A stretch of DNA of 42,841 bases. Origin: Anaerotruncus sp. GTDB taxonomy: Bacteria; Bacillota; Clostridia; Oscillospirales; Ruminococcaceae. Positions within the stretch are counted from its first letter, which is position 1, and every line of letters starts with the position of its first letter. Made by a program: the position numbers and the translations under genes. The stretch is from contig JAETRV010000023.1 in assembly GCA_021770005.1 (NCBI GenBank), positions 1 through 42,841 of the forward strand, in the 5' to 3' direction. Below the pieces are notes generated by a model. The model did not search any database, was not told the origin of the DNA, and was given only the letters and a program-made list of their open reading frames with translations. This document shows, piece by piece, positions 38,343 to 42,841 of the stretch.

Positions 38343-39486
38343 GTTTGTATCCATGGACGCACAGGAAGTCCTGTCACAGGCAATCGCGGCATATGAGACG
38401 CTGACCGGCATGACCGTCCAACCGGCCAGCCCCGAAATGCTGCTCCTGCGCTGGCACACGGCGGCAATCCTACAGGAACGGGCGCTCAACAACTATACAG
38501 GCAACCAGAATATCCCGAGCCGGGCGGAAGGGGCGAATCTCGACGCGCTGGGGGAGCTGTTCCTGGAGCACGAACGGCCTGGCGCAAAATCTGCCCGGTG
38601 CCGGGTGCGGTTTGAAATCTCCCAGGGGCAGCCGTTCCCAATCCTGATCCCCAAGGGGACACGGGTGTCGGACACGGGCGGGGTGCTGGTCTGGGAGACC
38701 GAGGAGGACGCCCTCGTCCCGGTCGGGGAAACGTCGGTGGACGTTGAGGTGGTCTGTCAAACGCCGGGGACGGTGGGGAACGGGTATCTCCCCGGGCAGA
38801 TCGACACGATCGTGGACCTGTATGGCTACTGCACCGTCTGCCGCAACCTCACCGAATCGGAGGGCGGGGCCGACGCCGCGACCGACGAGGAATACTACAA
38901 CCTGCTGCGGCTGAGTCAGGACGGATGGAGCACCGCGGGCAGTACCGGGAGTTACACTTATCACGCCATGCAGGTGTCCACCGAGATCGCGGACGTGGTC
39001 CCGAATTCCCCGTCGCCGGGGGAGGTTTACCTCTACGTCCTGATGAAGGGCGGGAGACCGGCTGGGGAGGAGATCAAGAAGGCGGTATACGAGCGATGCA
39101 GCGCCGACCGGGTGCGGCCGTTCACCGACCATGTCCAGATGGGCGACCCGGAGATTGTCCCCTACGAAGTCGACCTGACCTGGTACAGCCACGCGGACTC
39201 CCCCGTCAGCGCTGCCGGGATGCAAAAAGCAGTAGAACAGGCGGTACAGGATTACATCGACTGGCAAAGTGCAAAGCTCGGGCGGGACGTCAACCCGTCC
39301 AAGCTTTATCAGCTGCTGATGCAGACCGGGATCAAGCGGGTGGACCTACGCGCCCCATCCTTTCAGCCGCTGCGGGACGGTCGGATGACGCTGGGAACAC
39401 AGGAATACGAGATCACCATGACCGTCCCGCAGGTCGGGCAGGTGCAGCGGGTGTCCGTCCTGAACGGAGGCTGTGAGGATGAGTAG
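38320..39486 (+). CDS. Baseplate wedge protein J (gp47 family)
   Basis: This 388-residue protein has the baseplate J features NIPSRAEGANLDALGELFLE, GAKSARCRVRFEISQGQPFP, VEVVCQTPGTVGNGYLPGQI, ESEGGADAATDEEYYNLLRL and SPSPGEVYLYVLMKGGRPAG. It forms the wedge arms that link hub and fibres. GGTGGAG lies 10 nt before the ATG. It overlaps gpI by 8 bp. Confidence 0.95.
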   Translation: MSRNPEYEFVSMDAQEVLSQAIAAYETLTGMTVQPASPEMLLLRWHTAAILQERALNNYTGNQNIPSRAEGANLDALGELFLEHERPGAKSARCRVRFEISQGQPFPILIPKGTRVSDTGGVLVWETEEDALVPVGETSVDVEVVCQTPGTVGNGYLPGQIDTIVDLYGYCTVCRNLTESEGGADAATDEEYYNLLRLSQDGWSTAGSTGSYTYHAMQVSTEIADVVPNSPSPGEVYLYVLMKGGRPAGEEIKKAVYERCSADRVRPFTDHVQMGDPEIVPYEVDLTWYSHADSPVSAAGMQKAVEQAVQDYIDWQSAKLGRDVNPSKLYQLLMQTGIKRVDLRAPSFQPLRDGRMTLGTQEYEITMTVPQVGQVQRVSVLNGGCEDE

Positions 39487-40249
39487 CCGGGGGCTGACGC
39501 GGGAAAACCTGCTGGAGACCCTGCCGGTCGCCCTGCGGCTGGACAGGTCGGTCGCTGCGCTGGCCGACGCCATGGCCGGCATGCTGTCACAGCGGCCGGA
39601 GGAGATCGACCGGCTGCGGATCTATCCGGACATCTTCCGGCTGGATGAAAAGCTGCTCGACATCCTGGCGTACGACTTCAAGGTGGACTGGTGGGACAGT
39701 GAATATTCCCTCGAGGAGAAACGCCGGGTGCTGCGGGATAACTGGAACGTCCATCGGACGCTGGGGACGAAATACGCGGTGGAGACGGTCCTGGGGGACA
39801 TCTTTCCCGGGGCTTGGGTGGAGGAATGGTTTGAGTATGGCGGATCCCCCTACTGTTTCCGGTTATTCCTGCCGGTGCAGGACGGCGTTTCAGAGGACCG
39901 GCAGCGCCGGGTGTTGAGCCGGATCTGGTACTACAAAAATCTGCGCTCCCATCTGGAGGGAATCTCCCTTGAGGGAGAGGTTTCCGGGACGAACCATACC
40001 GGAGCATACGTTACCGCGGCTCATACGGTGGAGGTCTGGCCGGAGCTGCCGGTATCGGTCGGGCTGACCGGAGCCGGAAGCGATCAGATCGGGGTTGCGG
40101 CAGTGGCTGCGCAGACGGTGGAAATCTGGCCCGCCCTGGCCGAACAGGCAGAGCTGGCCGTCGGGGCCGGAAATGACGGGTTTGTCTCTGTGCAGCAAAC
40201 GGTAGAACTATACCCCGAGGAAAGGATGGATGCGAAATGGCGGACATAG
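39479..40249 (+). CDS. Tail protein I-like with C-terminal repeats
   Basis: This 256-residue protein matches P2 gpI: DRLRIYPDIFRLDEKLLDIL, AYDFKVDWWDSEYSLEEKRR, VLRDNWNVHRTLGTKYAVET and FRLFLPVQDG. After about residue 175 it has three imperfect repeats ending TVEVWPEL, TVEIWPAL and TVELYPEE, spaced by about 30 residues, which extend beyond ordinary gpI proteins. The start at 39479 has GGAGG upstream. It overlaps the fibre gene by 13 bp. Confidence 0.9.
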   Translation: MSSRGLTRENLLETLPVALRLDRSVAALADAMAGMLSQRPEEIDRLRIYPDIFRLDEKLLDILAYDFKVDWWDSEYSLEEKRRVLRDNWNVHRTLGTKYAVETVLGDIFPGAWVEEWFEYGGSPYCFRLFLPVQDGVSEDRQRRVLSRIWYYKNLRSHLEGISLEGEVSGTNHTGAYVTAAHTVEVWPELPVSVGLTGAGSDQIGVAAVAAQTVEIWPALAEQAELAVGAGNDGFVSVQQTVELYPEERMDAKWRT

Positions 40250-41187
40250 ACGGGAATGTGGTCATTACGACCGATGAGCGGAAATATAAAACCATGGTCA
40301 CCGATCTGGGGAACCAAAAGCTCGCCGGTTATACGCTGGACGGACCGAAAATCAACATCACCACAGCGGTGGTTGGGGATGGCGGCGGAAGCTATTACAT
40401 CCCCACACCCGACATGACCGAAATCAAAAACGAGGTGTGGCGCGGGGAGATCGCCGAAAAGAAGGTCAACGCCGTGTCACCAAACATGGTGGACGTCAAG
40501 ATCGTACTGGATGGGACGGTGGGCGGATTTACTGTCCGGGAGGTCGGGCTGTTGGACGATGCGGGGAATCTGATTGTAGTCAGCAACTTCCCGGATACCG
40601 CCAAGGCCCTGATCCTGGACGGGATCGCGTCCAAGCTGACCCTCTGGCTGCATGTGCTGTTTACGAATGTGGATGCGGTGCAGTTTGTCGTGGATGCGTC
40701 GGTGGACAACGTGACCCGCGAAGAGCTGGAAGCGGAGCTGAAGCAGGTGATCCGGGAGCACAACCGAGCGGACCATCCGGAGACCGAGCTGGTTGTCCTG
40801 GATCACCAGTTGGGAACCTATCCGCAGGTGCTGGCGTTTGCCTTCCAATATGGCGCGGGCATGGGTGAAGCGGGCAGCGGCCCGGCAGGCGGGACTAGCC
40901 TGATGCAGATACCGGTAAAGGCGGAATGTCTCGACAAAAACAGGCTGGCCGTCTATACCACAAAGGAGGCGGCAAAACCTGAGGCGGTTAAGGAGGTTCG
41001 GCAGCTCAGCCACGGCGAGTATGTGGTCCTGTATCAGGGCAACGAACTCGAAGCCATATATCTCCGGCTGCTGTGTGGTGAAGGGGGAAGTGCTCCCGCC
41101 GTCCCAGCAGACGTAATTGCGGTCAAAAACATGGTATTCAGCGCAGGCCCGCCCGGGGATACCTCGGTGATCTGGGGCGCGCTGTGA
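40237..41187 (+). CDS. Tail-collar fibre protein, P2 gpH-like N-terminus
   Basis: This 316-residue protein has the tail-collar fibre domain at about 1-165 (TDERKYKTMVTDLGNQKLAG, GGGSYYIPTPDMTEIKNEVW, VGGFTVREVGLLDDAGNLIV). This domain attaches fibres to the baseplate. The C-terminal 120 residues (LVVLDHQLGTYPQVLAFAFQ, GAGMGEAGSGPAGGTSLMQI, ...EAIYLRLLCG) form a second domain shared with the gene at 41885. GAAAGGATG lies near the ATG. Confidence 0.92.
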   Translation: MADIDGNVVITTDERKYKTMVTDLGNQKLAGYTLDGPKINITTAVVGDGGGSYYIPTPDMTEIKNEVWRGEIAEKKVNAVSPNMVDVKIVLDGTVGGFTVREVGLLDDAGNLIVVSNFPDTAKALILDGIASKLTLWLHVLFTNVDAVQFVVDASVDNVTREELEAELKQVIREHNRADHPETELVVLDHQLGTYPQVLAFAFQYGAGMGEAGSGPAGGTSLMQIPVKAECLDKNRLAVYTTKEAAKPEAVKEVRQLSHGEYVVLYQGNELEAIYLRLLCGEGGSAPAVPADVIAVKNMVFSAGPPGDTSVIWGAL

Positions 41188-41207
41188 TAAAAAGGAGGAA
41201 TGTAGAC

Positions 41208-41870
41208 ATGGCGCAGAACTACACGCAGAGAGTATTTGTGAACGGAAAATGGGAGGACCGTTATCCCAAAACGGTAGCGGCACAGGTCGAGACCGACCCG
41301 CAGCACCGGTTTTTGACGGACGGTCAGATCGCGGCCTTTGAAGCCAAAGAGGATGCGGCCAGCAAAAACAAGCCGGGTGGTTATGCGGGGCTGGATGAGG
41401 AAGGGCGGCTGCCGCTGTCCCTGATCCCGTCGCTGCTGGAGCATAACAAGGGCTACTACGCGACCCCGGAAGCCTTAAGAGAAGCGCATCCCTCCGCCAT
41501 CGCCGGAGATTTTGCGGTCGTCGGCTCAACAGATACCGTCTGGATTTGGGACGCTGACGGCGAACCGGCAGGCTGGATCGACAGCGCGACACGAGGCGCG
41601 GTGATCTCGGTCAACGGCAAAACAGGGGCGGTTGCCATCACATGGGATGATCTGGAGGTACCCGATGCCGCACTGGATGCCAAAGGCGTTGTGCAGCTGA
41701 GCAGCGCCACTGACAGTGAGGATGAGACGACGGCGGCGACGCCAAAAGCGGTTAAGGCGGTCATGGATGAGGTAAAGGGTCGGGCGAAGATTACAGTCGG
41801 AGACATTGCCCCAACGGATGCACAGGATGGGGATTGGTGGTTTGACACCTCCACGCCCGATGTATCGTAA
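41208..41870 (+). CDS. Tail fibre protein with fibre-type repeats
   Basis: This 220-residue protein starts at 41208 with AAAAGGAGG 8 nt upstream. The fibre pattern FLTDGQIAAFEAKEDAASKN, KPGGYAGLDEEGRLPLSLIP is typical of clostridial phage fibres. VISVNGKTGAVAITWDDLEV is a common fibre repeat, and GVVQLSSATDSEDETTAATP, KAVKAVMDEVK is the phage fibre type 2 repeat. The last 20 residues (DAQDGDWWFDTSTPDVS) look like a linker to a receptor-binding partner. Confidence 0.9.
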   Translation: MAQNYTQRVFVNGKWEDRYPKTVAAQVETDPQHRFLTDGQIAAFEAKEDAASKNKPGGYAGLDEEGRLPLSLIPSLLEHNKGYYATPEALREAHPSAIAGDFAVVGSTDTVWIWDADGEPAGWIDSATRGAVISVNGKTGAVAITWDDLEVPDAALDAKGVVQLSSATDSEDETTAATPKAVKAVMDEVKGRAKITVGDIAPTDAQDGDWWFDTSTPDVS

Positions 41871-41884
41871 GGCGGTGGCGGCAG

Positions 41885-42328
41885 ATGGCAGATAGGACAG
41901 GGCTGATCCCGTTTGTCCTGCGGGAGCGTAAGGATGGCAGGGATGTGCCCTATGCGCCGCTGACCACAGCTGGACAGGTACTGATGCCGGACGGTGTCCC
42001 GCTTGCGGATTATCTGGCGGCGAGCGTCCCGGACTGGCCGCTCGTTACAATCCGGCATGATCTGGGCGATTATCCGGACGTGCTGCTGCTCATGGGGGAG
42101 TATACCGCAGGCGCGGGCGGGGCGGGGGATGGCCCGGCGGGCGGCTCCGAGCTGGTACAATGCCCCTGCCGCCAGAGTTATCCGGACGCCGATACCCTGA
42201 CAGTGTATACCATCCAGGAGCTTACAAGGCTGGGCAGCCCCACATTGCATAAGATCAGCGACCGCATCTATACGCTGACCTTTGAGAATGCGGAAAGCCT
42301 GTACATCAAATTATTGCTGAACGTCTGA
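41885..42328 (+). CDS. Accessory tail fibre protein sharing a domain with the collar fibre
   Basis: This 147-residue protein has an N-terminal piece of about 45 residues and a C-terminal 95-residue domain (LVTIRHDLGDYPDVLLLMGE, GAGGAGDGPAGGSELVQCPC, VYTIQELTRL, ESLYIKLLLNV) that is clearly similar to the end of the 40237-41187 product. Shared features are LGxYPxVL, GAGxxxGPAGG, the VYT segment and the E-x-x-Y-x-x-LL end. It probably interacts with fibres or receptors. No ready family name. Confidence 0.78.
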   Translation: MADRTGLIPFVLRERKDGRDVPYAPLTTAGQVLMPDGVPLADYLAASVPDWPLVTIRHDLGDYPDVLLLMGEYTAGAGGAGDGPAGGSELVQCPCRQSYPDADTLTVYTIQELTRLGSPTLHKISDRIYTLTFENAESLYIKLLLNV

Positions 42329-42346
42329 AAGAAAGGATGAAACGAT

Positions 42347-42841
42347 ATGGAATTTAGCCCATTGATAAAGGGAACTCCGGACTGGAACGAGAAATACAAT
42401 CAGGACATCGGTGGCCTGTGCGCGGAGATGAATGCTGCGAGATCCAGCGGTATCCTGAACACCTACGTACATACCAAAAATGGAACAGCTCATACCCTGG
42501 CTGGCGAAGGGGCAATTATGCGGTTTACAGCGACAGCAGGATGGGCGGCGGGTGATACAATCTCCGTCAATGGACTGGGTAAGAACCCGGTCACGCTTGA
42601 AGGGACTGCTCTGCCCGCTGGTGCATTTGCGCAGGGAACGCAGGTGGTTGCGGTCGTTGATGGAGAAAATCTGCAATTTTTAACGCAGTCCTATGCTGGC
42701 CAGTTTGATGCTATATCAACGCAAATGTCAAATAAGGTGAGCAAAACCGACATAATCCCAGTAGCAAATGGGGGCACCGGAAAAACAACGCAGGCCGAAG
42801 CGTGGAATGTAATCAGCAATATGACCAACGGCGATGCTTTA
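42347..42841 (+). CDS. Tail fibre protein, partial (cut by window end)
   Basis: The frame from ATG 42347 (GAAAGGATG upstream) is open to the last base, 165 codons so far. It begins MEFSPLIKGTPDWNEKYNQD and contains VVAVVDGENLQFLTQSYAGQ. The PVANGGTGKTTQAEAW box is the GGTG motif typical of phage tail fibres and hydrolase-type tail proteins. It should be the receptor-binding distal fibre; the C-terminus lies outside the window. Confidence 0.85.
   Translation, partial: MEFSPLIKGTPDWNEKYNQDIGGLCAEMNAARSSGILNTYVHTKNGTAHTLAGEGAIMRFTATAGWAAGDTISVNGLGKNPVTLEGTALPAGAFAQGTQVVAVVDGENLQFLTQSYAGQFDAISTQMSNKVSKTDIIPVANGGTGKTTQAEAWNVISNMTNGDAL

Noticed and set aside
40477-41592. 371-codon minus-strand frame
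   Set aside because: It is antisense to the fibre genes and rich in Arg, Ser and Pro, as expected for a shadow.

Overview
The window is a piece of a Clostridia-type chromosome, probably Ruminococcaceae/Oscillospiraceae. It is moderately GC-rich and has AGGAGG-type ribosome sites, a sporulation-associated DacF-like carboxypeptidase and a stand-alone Spo0A C-terminal-like protein. It carries the left end and most of the body of a temperate phage. Host DNA occupies about 1-6156: a D-Ala-D-Ala carboxypeptidase, a lipoprotein, a phosphofructokinase, a DUF1294 membrane protein, an intergenic 110-bp repeat array with hairpins, a small unknown gene, tRNA-Leu(CAG) and the Spo0A-C-like gene.

At 6156-6214 lies only the 3' half of a tRNA-Ser(GCU), broken in the anticodon loop. 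A tyrosine integrase follows at once, so this is the attL junction. The right end of the prophage and the restored tRNA lie beyond the window. The lysogeny block reads leftward: cI-like S24 repressor, RelE-type toxin, antitoxin, integrase. It faces a cro-like gene across three GAAATTCG-centred operators and two well-formed promoters. From 9.2 to 13.3 kb there are many small, AT-richer early genes (ribbon-helix-helix proteins, an excisionase-like HTH, YozE-like, zinc ribbon, P-loop protein, a 35-residue membrane peptide). The replication and maintenance block (13.3-18.2 kb) holds SSB, ParA, a DUF3102 protein, an AbrB-like protein and a primase-SF3 helicase. The DUF3102 gene contains a perfect 28-bp palindrome.

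A late-activator gene (18385-18756) precedes a late promoter with two GTTCACCTT repeats and an attenuator-like hairpin. The GC-rich morphogenesis operon then runs to the window end. Its head genes are lambda-like: Nu1-like TerS, gpA-like TerL, gpW, lambda-type portal and a protease-capsid fusion. Its tail is P2-like and contractile: sheath, tube, gpE/E' with a -1 frameshift site, tape measure, X, D, V, U, gp25/W, J, I and fibres. The particle is therefore predicted to be a myovirus of mosaic origin.

Two leftward cassettes interrupt this operon. One is hicAB with its own consensus promoter and a palindromic operator. The other is a Bro-N antirepressor island that includes a candidate promoter-to-terminator small RNA of about 80 nt. 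No lysis genes are visible inside the window; the last fibre gene is cut by the window end.
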